Assembly: GCA_027448785.1 (NCBI GenBank)
Contig: DAIDMW010000006.1
Coordinates: forward strand, 1 to 35,908
Source of the DNA: Candidatus Colwelliibacteriota bacterium
Lineage (GTDB): Bacteria; Patescibacteriota; Minisyncoccia; UBA6257; Colwellbacteraceae
Direction of reading: 5' to 3'
DNA length: 35,908 bases
Positions 20,153 through 28,370 of the stretch are shown here, piece by piece. Both the position numbers and the translations under genes were made by a program. Positions within the stretch are counted from its first letter, which is position 1; every line of letters begins with the position of its first letter. The notes under the pieces were generated by a model. That model ran no database searches. It saw nothing but the letters and a program-made list of their open reading frames with translations, and had not been told where the DNA came from.

Positions 20153-20533
20153 TCAGCTTACGCGCACGTGGAGCTTCTTGCTTTTTTCGCGGCGCAGCTT
20201 GGGTAAACGAATAGTCAGCACGCCGTTCTTCAAGGAAGATTCGGCGCTTTCGGCATCCACCTCTTGCGGCAGGATGATGGTTCGGGAGAACCTCCCCCAG
20301 AAGCACTCTTGGAAAAGGTAATTTCCCTCCTCGCTCTCGCGCTTCTTTTTCCTCTCGCCGCGTATGGTTACCGATTCGCTGGTGGCGTCGATGTCGATAT
20401 CGCTCGGCTCGACTCCGGCGATCGTGGATTCGACAACGAACTCCGAAGGAGTCTCGAAAACATCGACCGTCAGCTGTCCCTCCTCTTCGTCAGCAATGCT
20501 GCCGCTGTTCTTTTCTATATTGATGCTAGTCAT
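20153..20533 (-). CDS. Hsp20/alpha-crystallin family small heat shock protein
   Basis: EFVVESTIAGVEPSDIDIDATSESVTIRGERK...FSRTIILPQEVDAESAESSLKNGVLTIRLPK. Confidence 0.95.
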   Translation of the reverse strand: MTSINIEKNSGSIADEEEGQLTVDVFETPSEFVVESTIAGVEPSDIDIDATSESVTIRGERKKKRESEEGNYLFQECFWGRFSRTIILPQEVDAESAESSLKNGVLTIRLPKLRREKSKKLHVRVS

Positions 20534-20535
20534 AT

Positions 20536-21201
20536 TTAAGTGAATTTTTCTTTGATTGTCTTGATTATATCAAAGTCACGGAAAAGGAAAATGGCGGCGA
20601 TAACCAGAATCGCGCTCGGGTAGATCGGTAGGCCGGGCGTCCCGAGTATCAGCCAGTTGAAAGAGGTATGCAAAAGCGTAGCCACCAAGAGCCCCCTAGC
20701 TGTCCGTCCGCGGACGTAGTAATAGCCGACGAAACCCGAAGAAAGAGCGTGAAGCAGCGTCGCTCCGATGAAGCGCAAAATTACCAGATCGGGAATGGCG
20801 GAGGCGGTGGCGCCGGCCAGCTCGAAGAAGTTCTCGATGGCGGCGAAACCCAAACCGACGCTTATGAGGTAGATCATCGCGTCGATCGGCTCGTCAAAAT
20901 ACTTGTCGCGCCACAAAAGCAGCCGGGCCGAGAGAAACTTCGTCGTCTCTTCGACGAAGGCGAAAGCCAATAAGGCGGCGATGGAAAAGTAGCCGATTCC
21001 GATTCCGGCGAAAACCCCTTTCAGCCAGAACTCGATGGCGATGGCCGAAGCTGAAGAGAGGAAGCCGCCGACGAGAAAGAATTTCAGTATTTCTTTTTTC
21101 GGCTCGGGACGAGCGGCGTCTTCGCGCAGGAAGAAAAGAAGCCAGAACAAGGTCGGCAGGAATCCGAAAGCGACCGCGATAATCAATTTAAGAGCTACCA
21201 T
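20536..21201 (-). CDS. PrsW-like intramembrane metalloprotease family protein
   Basis: Multi-TM; AFVEETTKFLSARL, HALSSGFVGYY and LLHTSFNW motifs. Start taken at ATG 21201 overlapping the valS stop. Confidence 0.85.
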   Translation of the reverse strand: MVALKLIIAVAFGFLPTLFWLLFFLREDAARPEPKKEILKFFLVGGFLSSASAIAIEFWLKGVFAGIGIGYFSIAALLAFAFVEETTKFLSARLLLWRDKYFDEPIDAMIYLISVGLGFAAIENFFELAGATASAIPDLVILRFIGATLLHALSSGFVGYYYVRGRTARGLLVATLLHTSFNWLILGTPGLPIYPSAILVIAAIFLFRDFDIIKTIKEKFT

Positions 21202-23360
21202 TTTTCTACCATCAGCAGGCTCTCCTTCCTGACGCCGGGCAGCATTCCCCAAATTTCTTCGGTCACGAACGGCATAAAAGGATGCAACATTTTCACCTGC
21301 TCCTTGAGCATCGTAAGCAACACTTCCTGGGCGGCCGCGCGGTCGCCGGCGTTTTCCGAACTAAGGCGCGGTTTCAACGACTCGATAACCTTGTCGGCAA
21401 AAACATCCCAGAAGTAATGATAAAGAGCGTCGCCGGCGCGGTTGAAGTCGAACCGGTCGATGTCGGCGGAAACTTTCTTTTTCAGCTCCGTCACCTCCCG
21501 CAAGCGCTTGCGGTCGGCGGTGGTAAATCTCGGTTTAGTTTTAGTCGGAGCGTAATTCATCACCGCGAAGCGGCTGGCGTTCCAAATCTTGGTGGCGAAG
21601 TTACGGTAGCCGCGGATCTTATCCTCGGACACCTTGATGTCGTTGCCCGGCGCCGAGCCGATGATTAACGATAGCCTAACGGCGTCCGCACCGTACTTCT
21701 CGCTCATCTCCAGCGGGTCGATGGTGTTGCCTAAAGTCTTGCTCATCTTCCTTCCCTGTCCGTCGCGGACCATGCCGTGCAGGTAAACTTTTTCGAAAGG
21801 TATCTCTCCCAATAAGTAGCCGCTCATAAGTACCATCCGCGCCACCCAAAAGAAGAGAATGTCATATCCCGTTTCTAAGACGCTCGTCGGATGAAATGCC
21901 AAAAAGTCTTTCGTCTCCTTCGGCCAGCCTAAAGTGGAAAAAGTCCATAATCCCGAAGAGAACCAGGTGTCTAACGTGTCCGGATCCTGTTCCCATCCCC
22001 CGCCTTTCGGTGGATTTACGCCGCAGTAAGTCTCGCCCCCGCGGTACCATACTGGAATGCGGTGCCCGTACCAGATTTGCCGGCTGATGCACCAGTCGCG
22101 CAGGTCGTTTATCCAGTGGAAGTAAATCTTTTCGAAGCGGTGCGGCAAGATCCTGATCTGGCCGTTTTTGACCGCGGCCCTCATAATTTTCTTCAAGGTC
22201 GTTTTCTCACCGCTCTTTATCCCTTTTATTTTGGACTTTGGCAGAACGAACTCTTTATTGACGTTAACGAACCACTGCTCTTTTATCTGAGGTTCGATTC
22301 TTCCGCCGCCCCGCTGGTTCACCGCGACATTATGCAGGTAGTTCTCGTCCACTTTCTCGAGAAGTCCTTTAGCTTTGAATTTTTCCGCAATAAGCGGCCG
22401 CGCCTTATTAATATTAATTCCGGAAAATTCCCCGGCCGCCGGCAACAGCTTGCCATAAGCATCGATAATTTGTTCCTTATCCAGTCCGTGCCGCTCGGCG
22501 ATCTCAAAATCAGTCGCGTCATGCCAAGGAGTGATGGTCATTACTCCCGTTCCGAACCCCATATCCACAGCCTTGTCTTTAATAACCGTCGCAGTGATCG
22601 GCCCGTTAATCCACTCGATCTGCATACTTTCCCCATCTTTATACTTTTTATAGCGCGGGTCGTCCGGGTGCATCACTACATACTTGTCTCCGAACTTAGT
22701 CTCCGGCCTGGCAGTCCCGATGGTGAACGGCCCGAATTTCAAATAATAAAACGGCGCTTTTTCCTCTATATATTCCAGCTCATCGTCGGAAACGGTGGTC
22801 TGCATTTTCGGATCCCAGTTTACGATGCGCGATCCTTTGTAAATCAGCCCCTCGTCGTACATTTTTTTAAAGGCCGTGCGCACCGCCAGGCTCCTCTTTT
22901 CATCCAAAGTGTAAGCCTCGCGGCTCCAGTCCACCGAAGAGCCCATCTTTTTCATCTGACGGACGATCGTGTCATGGCTTTCTTTGGCGAATTTTTCCAC
23001 ACGCTTTAAGAACTCCTCGCGTCCAAGGTCGTATCTCGTTTTCCCCTCTTTCTTATAGATGATGCCTTCGACTTTCGACTGAGTGGCGATGGCGGCGTGG
23101 TCGGTCCCCGGCAGCCAAAGTGTTTTTAGTCCGCGCATCCTGGCGTACCTCACCATGATGTCTTCGATGGCCAACATCGCCGCGTGGCCGACGTGCAGGT
23201 TGCCGGTGACATTCGGCGGCGGCAAGACGATGGAAAACTTCTTGGCGTTCTTTTTGGCTATCCCTTTTTTGACGCAAACATCCGGATTGAAATATCCGGA
23301 TTTCTCCCACTTGTCATAAGTCTTGTCTTCCAGATTCTGATAATCGTATCGGGTGTCCAT
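21195..23360 (-). CDS. valS: Valyl-tRNA synthetase (short form, 721 aa)
   Basis: PPPNVTGNLHVGHA (HIGH), GRKMSKTLGN (KMSKS), LRDWCISRQIWYGHRIPVWY, editing-domain GTARPETKFGD. Confidence 0.97.
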   Translation of the reverse strand: MDTRYDYQNLEDKTYDKWEKSGYFNPDVCVKKGIAKKNAKKFSIVLPPPNVTGNLHVGHAAMLAIEDIMVRYARMRGLKTLWLPGTDHAAIATQSKVEGIIYKKEGKTRYDLGREEFLKRVEKFAKESHDTIVRQMKKMGSSVDWSREAYTLDEKRSLAVRTAFKKMYDEGLIYKGSRIVNWDPKMQTTVSDDELEYIEEKAPFYYLKFGPFTIGTARPETKFGDKYVVMHPDDPRYKKYKDGESMQIEWINGPITATVIKDKAVDMGFGTGVMTITPWHDATDFEIAERHGLDKEQIIDAYGKLLPAAGEFSGININKARPLIAEKFKAKGLLEKVDENYLHNVAVNQRGGGRIEPQIKEQWFVNVNKEFVLPKSKIKGIKSGEKTTLKKIMRAAVKNGQIRILPHRFEKIYFHWINDLRDWCISRQIWYGHRIPVWYRGGETYCGVNPPKGGGWEQDPDTLDTWFSSGLWTFSTLGWPKETKDFLAFHPTSVLETGYDILFFWVARMVLMSGYLLGEIPFEKVYLHGMVRDGQGRKMSKTLGNTIDPLEMSEKYGADAVRLSLIIGSAPGNDIKVSEDKIRGYRNFATKIWNASRFAVMNYAPTKTKPRFTTADRKRLREVTELKKKVSADIDRFDFNRAGDALYHYFWDVFADKVIESLKPRLSSENAGDRAAAQEVLLTMLKEQVKMLHPFMPFVTEEIWGMLPGVRKESLLMVEKW

Positions 23361-23381
23361 TAGAGATATATTAGAGGGAAA

Positions 23382-23476
23382 AACGGAAAGCGCAAAGCTA
23401 AAAGCGGAAAGCGCAAAAGAACGATTCCAGCGAACGGCGTTACTGTTTTTCGCTTTTAGTTTTGAGTTTTGCGCTT
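23382..23476. repeat. Family-I palindromic element (copy 3), 3' of tsaD
   Basis: aaagcgcaaagctaaaagcggaaagcgcaaaagaacg arm versus gtttttcgcttttagttttgagttttgcgctt arm. Confidence 0.82.
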
Positions 23477-24503
23477 AAATACTTAGGTTGGCCTGCGCCG
23501 TTATCCTTCTCTCTTTGCCGCGTAACTTAGACAAATAAGCTGCGGCGGCAACCATGGCGGCGTTGTCGGTATTAAAACGCATCTCCGGCGCCAGGAATTT
23601 CATCTTGCGTTTTTTAGCCTCCTCTCCCAGCGCCTGGCGCAGTCTCTGGTTGGCAGCCACACCGCCGGATAGAATAACCGACTTTGCCCGGCTCGCCTCG
23701 GCCGCGCGTATCGTCTTCTTTATCAAGACCTCGACTGCCGCTTCTTGGAAAGAGGCTGCGACGTCGGCTTTTTCCTTCTCCTTTTTCGCGGGATAGTCGC
23801 GCAAATGATAAAGCACCGCTGTCTTTAATCCGGAGAAACTAAAATCATAGTTTTTTTGGTCGAGCATCGGGCGGGGAAAAGGAATTGCATCGCCTCTTCC
23901 GATTGCGGACAAGCGCTCTATTTCCGGCCCCCCTGGATACGGCAGCTCTAAAAGTCTGGCCACCTTGTCGTACGCCTCGCCCACCGCATCGTCTCGGGTC
24001 TCGCCAATTCTCCGCCATTTTTCCAGCGACTCCATTTTTAGGACAAGAGTATGGCCTCCGCTTACTAGGAGCGCTACCGCCGGGAAGACCTCCTTCATCT
24101 TAAGCCGTGAAGCTCCTTTCGAAAGAAGGAAGCTATAAATGTGTCCCTCGAGGTGATTCACCCCGATCAAAGGCTTACGGTATTTTCTAGCCAGCTCTTT
24201 GGCAAAATTCACTCCGGTCCATAAGGCCGGTTCCAAGCCAGGTCCGACCGTGACCGCCAAAAGATTCGCCTTTTTAATATCGAATCCGCTTTTTTCCAAC
24301 TGCTCCAATAAAATAGGCAGGTTTTTTAAATGTTCGCGCTTTGCCAGATTAGGAACCACGCCGCCGAACGGGCGGTGGATCTCGATCTGAGAGGAAACAA
24401 CGCTGCGCAGCACCTTGAATTTCGGCGCGCGCAGTCCCCCGCCCGCCTCCACGATCGCCAGCGCCGTTTCGTCGCACGATGTCTCAATGGACCAGATGAT
24501 CAT
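23475..24503 (-). CDS. tsaD: tRNA N6-adenosine threonylcarbamoyltransferase TsaD
   Basis: IETSCDETALAIVE, GVNHLEGHIYS, VSGGHTLVL, GEAYDKVARLL, SGGVAANQRLR. Confidence 0.97.
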   Translation of the reverse strand: MIIWSIETSCDETALAIVEAGGGLRAPKFKVLRSVVSSQIEIHRPFGGVVPNLAKREHLKNLPILLEQLEKSGFDIKKANLLAVTVGPGLEPALWTGVNFAKELARKYRKPLIGVNHLEGHIYSFLLSKGASRLKMKEVFPAVALLVSGGHTLVLKMESLEKWRRIGETRDDAVGEAYDKVARLLELPYPGGPEIERLSAIGRGDAIPFPRPMLDQKNYDFSFSGLKTAVLYHLRDYPAKKEKEKADVAASFQEAAVEVLIKKTIRAAEASRAKSVILSGGVAANQRLRQALGEEAKKRKMKFLAPEMRFNTDNAAMVAAAAYLSKLRGKERRITAQANLSI

Positions 24504-24536
24504 AGATAAAATTATATAACAAACCTTACCAAACTT

Positions 24537-24612
24537 AGCGCAAAACTAAAAGCTAAAAGCGAAAAACAACAACGTAGTTCTTTTGCGTTTTACGCTTTTC
24601 GCTTTGCGCTTC
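24537..24612. repeat. Family-I palindromic element (copy 4), 3' of the Cax-like gene
   Basis: agcgcaaaactaaaagctaaaagcgaaaaac arm versus cttttgcgttttacgcttttcgctttgcgctt arm. Confidence 0.85.
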
Positions 24613-25658
24613 TAGGGGTGCAGAAAAAATGCGACGGCCATTATCGCATAAGCCATCAATAGCTGCAGCCCCTCCAGCCAGTTGCTTTCGCCGTCTTGGA
24701 TAACCAAGTTGGTGATCAAGACAGAAAGAACGATGGAGATCAGCTCAAAGGCGTTGAAGACCAAGCTCATCTGCGCTTTGAAAAGCAGGCTGAAGAGAAC
24801 CAAAACCGGAGCCACGAAAATCGCGATCTGCGTAGCCGAACCGATGGCGATATGTAAGGCCAAGTCCATGCGGTTTTTAACAGCGGTCACAATGGCCGAG
24901 GTGTGCTCCGCGGCATTGCCGACGATGGCTATCAAAACCACACCGATGAAAAGAGGCGTCCACCCCAAGGTATGAATAGCCGGCGCAATACTGCCAACCA
25001 AGATTCCACTCATCCAGGCTACCGCCGCGGTAGCCAAAGCCAGGATCAACAAACTCTTCCATACGCTCCACTTCGATTCCAATTCGACGATCTCGTCCTC
25101 ATAAAGATGCCGGTGGGTGCGCAAGGAAAAGAGCAGGCTGGCCCCGTAAACCGCCAGCATGACGATCGAAACAAAAATACTCAAGTCGGTAACCCTGCCT
25201 CCCCCGGCCAACGGCGCGGCTTGGGCGAAGATAGCCGGCATCACCAGAGCGATAACGGCTAGGAGCATGGTCGAACTGGCTGCCATAGCGCTGGTCTTGT
25301 TGAACTTTTGCTTCTTATGCTTCAGACCGCCGGCTAGCATCGCTGTCCCTAAAACGAGAAGCAAGTTGCCAATAATCGAGCCGGTTATCGAGGCCTTGAC
25401 CACGCTGACCAACCCGGCCTGAATGGCGAAAAATCCGATGATTAATTCCGTGGCGTTGCCGAAAGTGGCGTTTAAGAATCCGCCGAAGGCCGGGCTGGTA
25501 CGGGCGGTTATTTCCTCGGTCGCCTCGCCGATGTATTTAGCGAGAGGAATAATGGCCGCCGCGGATAACAGAAAAACAAGGCTAGGTGCCACATGTAAAT
25601 AATCGGCTATTAAAGTAGCTGGAATAAAAAGCAGTAAAATTAAAAATGTCTTTTCCAT
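24612..25658 (-). CDS. Ca2+/H+ antiporter, CaCA superfamily (Cax/ChaA-like)
   Basis: Two pseudo-repeats: GNATELIIGFFAIQAG...SITGSIIGNLLLVLG and GNAAEHTSAIVTAVKNRMDLALHIAIGSATQIAIF. Confidence 0.93.
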   Translation of the reverse strand: MEKTFLILLLFIPATLIADYLHVAPSLVFLLSAAAIIPLAKYIGEATEEITARTSPAFGGFLNATFGNATELIIGFFAIQAGLVSVVKASITGSIIGNLLLVLGTAMLAGGLKHKKQKFNKTSAMAASSTMLLAVIALVMPAIFAQAAPLAGGGRVTDLSIFVSIVMLAVYGASLLFSLRTHRHLYEDEIVELESKWSVWKSLLILALATAAVAWMSGILVGSIAPAIHTLGWTPLFIGVVLIAIVGNAAEHTSAIVTAVKNRMDLALHIAIGSATQIAIFVAPVLVLFSLLFKAQMSLVFNAFELISIVLSVLITNLVIQDGESNWLEGLQLLMAYAIMAVAFFLHP

Positions 25659-25670
25659 TTTGACTGCGCT

Positions 25671-26243
25671 TTATAAGATTTCTAAGTGTGGGCGAGGAGG
25701 GACTTGAACCCTCAAGGTCTTTCGACCACAACATTTTAAGTGTTGCGCGTATGCCGATTCCGCCACTCGCCCAGCATTTTTTCTTGTTCGATTTCTGTAG
25801 GTTGGTTTTAAACTATGGCAATTCGGGCATAGTACCCTTAAATTACTTAACCTATTATCATGCCTGTCCCCGTTAATATGATCTAACTCTAACGGTAAAT
25901 AACCGCCTCTAGTCTTCTCTGCCCAACCGCATTCTTCACAATATAACGGTTTTAACCCTTCGGCAAATAACCTATTCTTAAGCTTAAAACTCTGAAAAAA
26001 GCTGTCCCTTATTAGAATTTCCTCCAAAGGAGTTCGAGGATGTCCAATGCCAACTAATCCCGAACTCCAACCCTTTCCTTTAAAGTGTTTAACATTTAGG
26101 CCTAATTCTTCGATATATTTTTTTATTTGATCATAATTTCCTCCAGCCTCTCGCAATCCCAACTTTGCCAAAACCTGTCTATAACTAAAAGAGTTTTTAA
26201 CCGCATTTTTCAGCTGTCTACTTGTCCAACTTCTCTTTCGCAC
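25671..26243 (-). CDS. HNH endonuclease-like protein; ORF extends in frame through tRNA-Leu
   Basis: CEEC...LELDHINGDRHDNRLSNLRVLCPNCHS (HNH with zinc-knuckle cysteines); N-terminal helix-turn-helix-like segment. C-terminal GRVAESAYAQHLKCCGRKTLRVQVPPRP is the translated tRNA. Confidence 0.8.
   Translation of the reverse strand: MRKRSWTSRQLKNAVKNSFSYRQVLAKLGLREAGGNYDQIKKYIEELGLNVKHFKGKGWSSGLVGIGHPRTPLEEILIRDSFFQSFKLKNRLFAEGLKPLYCEECGWAEKTRGGYLPLELDHINGDRHDNRLSNLRVLCPNCHSLKPTYRNRTRKNAGRVAESAYAQHLKCCGRKTLRVQVPPRPHLEIL
25689..25772 (-). tRNA. tRNA-Leu (anticodon UAA)
   Basis: Acceptor GGGCGAG/CTCGCCC, discriminator A, anticodon stem-loop CAACA-CTTAAAA-TGTTG, variable arm, T-arm GGGTTCAAGTCCC. 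3' CCA not encoded. Confidence 0.95.
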
Positions 26244-26294
26244 TTCTTAATAATACTAAACTAATGGTAGACGCGCCATTGTATTAATAAAGAA

Positions 26295-26323
26295 CTACCG
26301 CAACACAAGCGGTGCGGTATTTT
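26295..26323. terminator. Terminator-like hairpin taccgca...tgcggta followed by tttt
   Basis: 7-bp inverted repeat with T-tract, in the rpiB/HNH spacer, adjoining the structured element. Confidence 0.5.
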
Positions 26324-26374
26324 CATATTCTATATATACTCGCCGCAAGCGGCGAGGTATTGTAGGTGAAAACA
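26320..26374. repeat. Structured intergenic element, copy 2: TTTTCAT ... CTCGCCGC-AA-GCGGCGAG-GTATTGTAGGTGAAAACA
   Basis: Same layout as 70-130; the inner stem has a compensated base-pair change. Confidence 0.8.
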
Positions 26375-26391
26375 GATCTACCTTTTATCTC

Positions 26392-26841
26392 CTACTCTAT
26401 CTGTAAATTCCGTATCTTCTCCAGGCGGCGCTTGTGCCCCTCCTTGCCATCGAATTCGGTTTGCAGCCAGATGCTCACAATTTTCTTGGCTATCTCGGGA
26501 TCCAGAAAATCGGCCGGCAAGGCGATCATATTGGTATCGTCGTCCGTGCGTGAAGCCATTGCCTGGTCGGGGGAAAAAGTCAGAGCACAGCGAACCAACG
26601 GAAAGCGGTTGGCGACGATATCCATGCCAACACCGGAACCGCAGAACAACAATCCTCGGCTGCCCAAGAAATCCGCTCCGACTTTTTTGGCGACTGCCGC
26701 GGCGTAGTCGGGATAATCGTCGTCCGGCGTCAAAGCCGGCGCGCTTAAATCAACCATTTGGTACCCGCTCTGCTGCAAGTACTGCTTGATGGTTTCCTTG
26801 AGGGCGAATCCTCGGTGATCGGCTCCTAAGTAGATAATCAT
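26392..26841 (-). CDS. rpiB: Ribose-5-phosphate isomerase B (RpiB/LacAB family)
   Basis: IYLGADHRGFALKETIKQYL...YPDYAAAVAKKV...GLLFCGSGVGMDIVANRF. Start moved to ATG 26841. Confidence 0.95.
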   Translation of the reverse strand: MIIYLGADHRGFALKETIKQYLQQSGYQMVDLSAPALTPDDDYPDYAAAVAKKVGADFLGSRGLLFCGSGVGMDIVANRFPLVRCALTFSPDQAMASRTDDDTNMIALPADFLDPEIAKKIVSIWLQTEFDGKEGHKRRLEKIRNLQIE

Positions 26842-28328
26842 GGTTGAGTAGCAGTGGAAGAAATATCTGACCCGGCCTCGTACCAATTCGCAAGGTTTCC
26901 GCCATCGGTTGCTCCGAACTGCGCCTGATATTTAGAGCTTTCTAACGGAACATAAATTCGGTACTGGCCGAAGGTTTTGTCTAACCTGATCGCGTAGAAA
27001 CATCCCACGGCAGAAAATTGGCAGATAGGCGAATTGTTAGCCGGATCAATAGGTAAGCCGGATAATGGCGAGCCTCCCGGCAAAACGTTGAAATTTATCG
27101 GCACCCAGCCGGTTCCGTCAGTTGAGGTTGATTCGGAAACTAAGCACTTTCCCCCGCCGGGGAAGGAACCATTGCCTCCGCTGCAATACAGCCCAGTCTT
27201 CCAAGTAGTCGTCTGGACGTCGGCCAGCCATTGAGATATAGCGGAATTTAAAACCATCGCATCCTGTACCCGCTGTGAATCCCTAGCTTGCTGGAGAATC
27301 GCGCCAACCGATGATTGGGATGACGGAGAGATAAACGAGCCGAAAATGAAATTCAAGGCTAGGATGGGAATAGCGATAATAGCCGCAACTCCCAACCAAG
27401 CCGAAAACACGAAGAAGCCTCGCTTGCCAGAAACTTGAGCCTCAGCTAACTGTGGCTTGACCTCCATCAAATTCTTAAAAATCAGATATTCAAATATCAC
27501 CGCGAAGGGAACGGTTACCAACTGCACAATGTAGGAAATTACCAATCCGACGTCCGGACTAAGCGAAGCGAGAAACCTGACGGCGAGATCGATGATCCAA
27601 AATATTATTCCCAGGATAAACAATCTCCAGGCGACACCCCACCAATATCCCGTGACGTACTCCTTGCTGCGCAGAAGAGCCTTAATCCCCCTTTGACCTT
27701 GGAATACGTAAACAAAAATCGCAAATACGAACCAGACGCCGAAAATGAATGCCGGAATTATTCCCATTACTAAGCCGCCGAAACCGATGAAGAAACTGAG
27801 TAATAATATCCAATAGTAATTAAAAGCCGTCTTCCAAGCTTTAGCGTAAGATTGAGCAATATTTGATTGATCTTTTAGCGAATAAACCATTCCCAAGCCA
27901 GCCAAACCACTCAGTAATATAAAAACCACGAAGGCGGCGGCAGCGATAATCCCCGACGACACCGCCGGATTTCGGCTAAAATTGGAAACTAACGGAGAGA
28001 AAACTAAAGCGGAAAGCAAAATCGGAAAAACGTAAATCCCGACCATAATCCAAACTTTCTCCTTAAATATTTCGCCCGCGCTGTTAAAAAGGTTAGTAAA
28101 CGCCGCCAAGCGGGGTAAGCCATTCCGAGCGCTTGGCGCAACAGTTACCGGCTCGACAGCGTCTGTTTTTTCGCCAACGGCCGCTGGCCGTTGATTGTTT
28201 TCTCCCAAACATTCTCGCACCTCCTCTTCTCCGTATCCGGCGGCGGTCAATAATTTAACGATCGACTCGTCACTGTTCCCCTTCTCTTTAAAATCCTCTA
28301 CTAGCGCGCGCAGATTATCGCTATCCAT
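26838..28328 (-). CDS. Multi-TM membrane protein with short helical N-terminal domain and a type IV pilin-like C-terminal domain
   Basis: TM domain paralogous to the next gene; C-terminal QQARDSQRVQDAMVLNSAISQWLAD...GTGWVPINFNVLPGGSPLSGLPIDPANN resembles pseudopilin segments. Confidence 0.75.
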   Translation of the reverse strand: MDSDNLRALVEDFKEKGNSDESIVKLLTAAGYGEEEVRECLGENNQRPAAVGEKTDAVEPVTVAPSARNGLPRLAAFTNLFNSAGEIFKEKVWIMVGIYVFPILLSALVFSPLVSNFSRNPAVSSGIIAAAAFVVFILLSGLAGLGMVYSLKDQSNIAQSYAKAWKTAFNYYWILLLSFFIGFGGLVMGIIPAFIFGVWFVFAIFVYVFQGQRGIKALLRSKEYVTGYWWGVAWRLFILGIIFWIIDLAVRFLASLSPDVGLVISYIVQLVTVPFAVIFEYLIFKNLMEVKPQLAEAQVSGKRGFFVFSAWLGVAAIIAIPILALNFIFGSFISPSSQSSVGAILQQARDSQRVQDAMVLNSAISQWLADVQTTTWKTGLYCSGGNGSFPGGGKCLVSESTSTDGTGWVPINFNVLPGGSPLSGLPIDPANNSPICQFSAVGCFYAIRLDKTFGQYRIYVPLESSKYQAQFGATDGGNLANWYEAGSDISSTATQP

Positions 28329-28370
28329 ATTAATCTACATTTATGTTGGGCCTTTTACGTTTTAATTATA

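Noticed and set aside
22062-23009. 315-aa + strand ORF antisense to valS
   Set aside because: Shadow frame of a confidently identified conserved gene; no family features.
25688-25876. 62-aa + ORF MGEEGLEPSRSFDHNIL...
   Set aside because: Antisense translation of tRNA-Leu; false ORF.
25671-26243. HNH protein as a group I/II intron or IS-encoded nuclease
   Set aside because: No intron boundary structures, interrupted host gene or terminal inverted repeats could be seen; only tRNA adjacency is supported.
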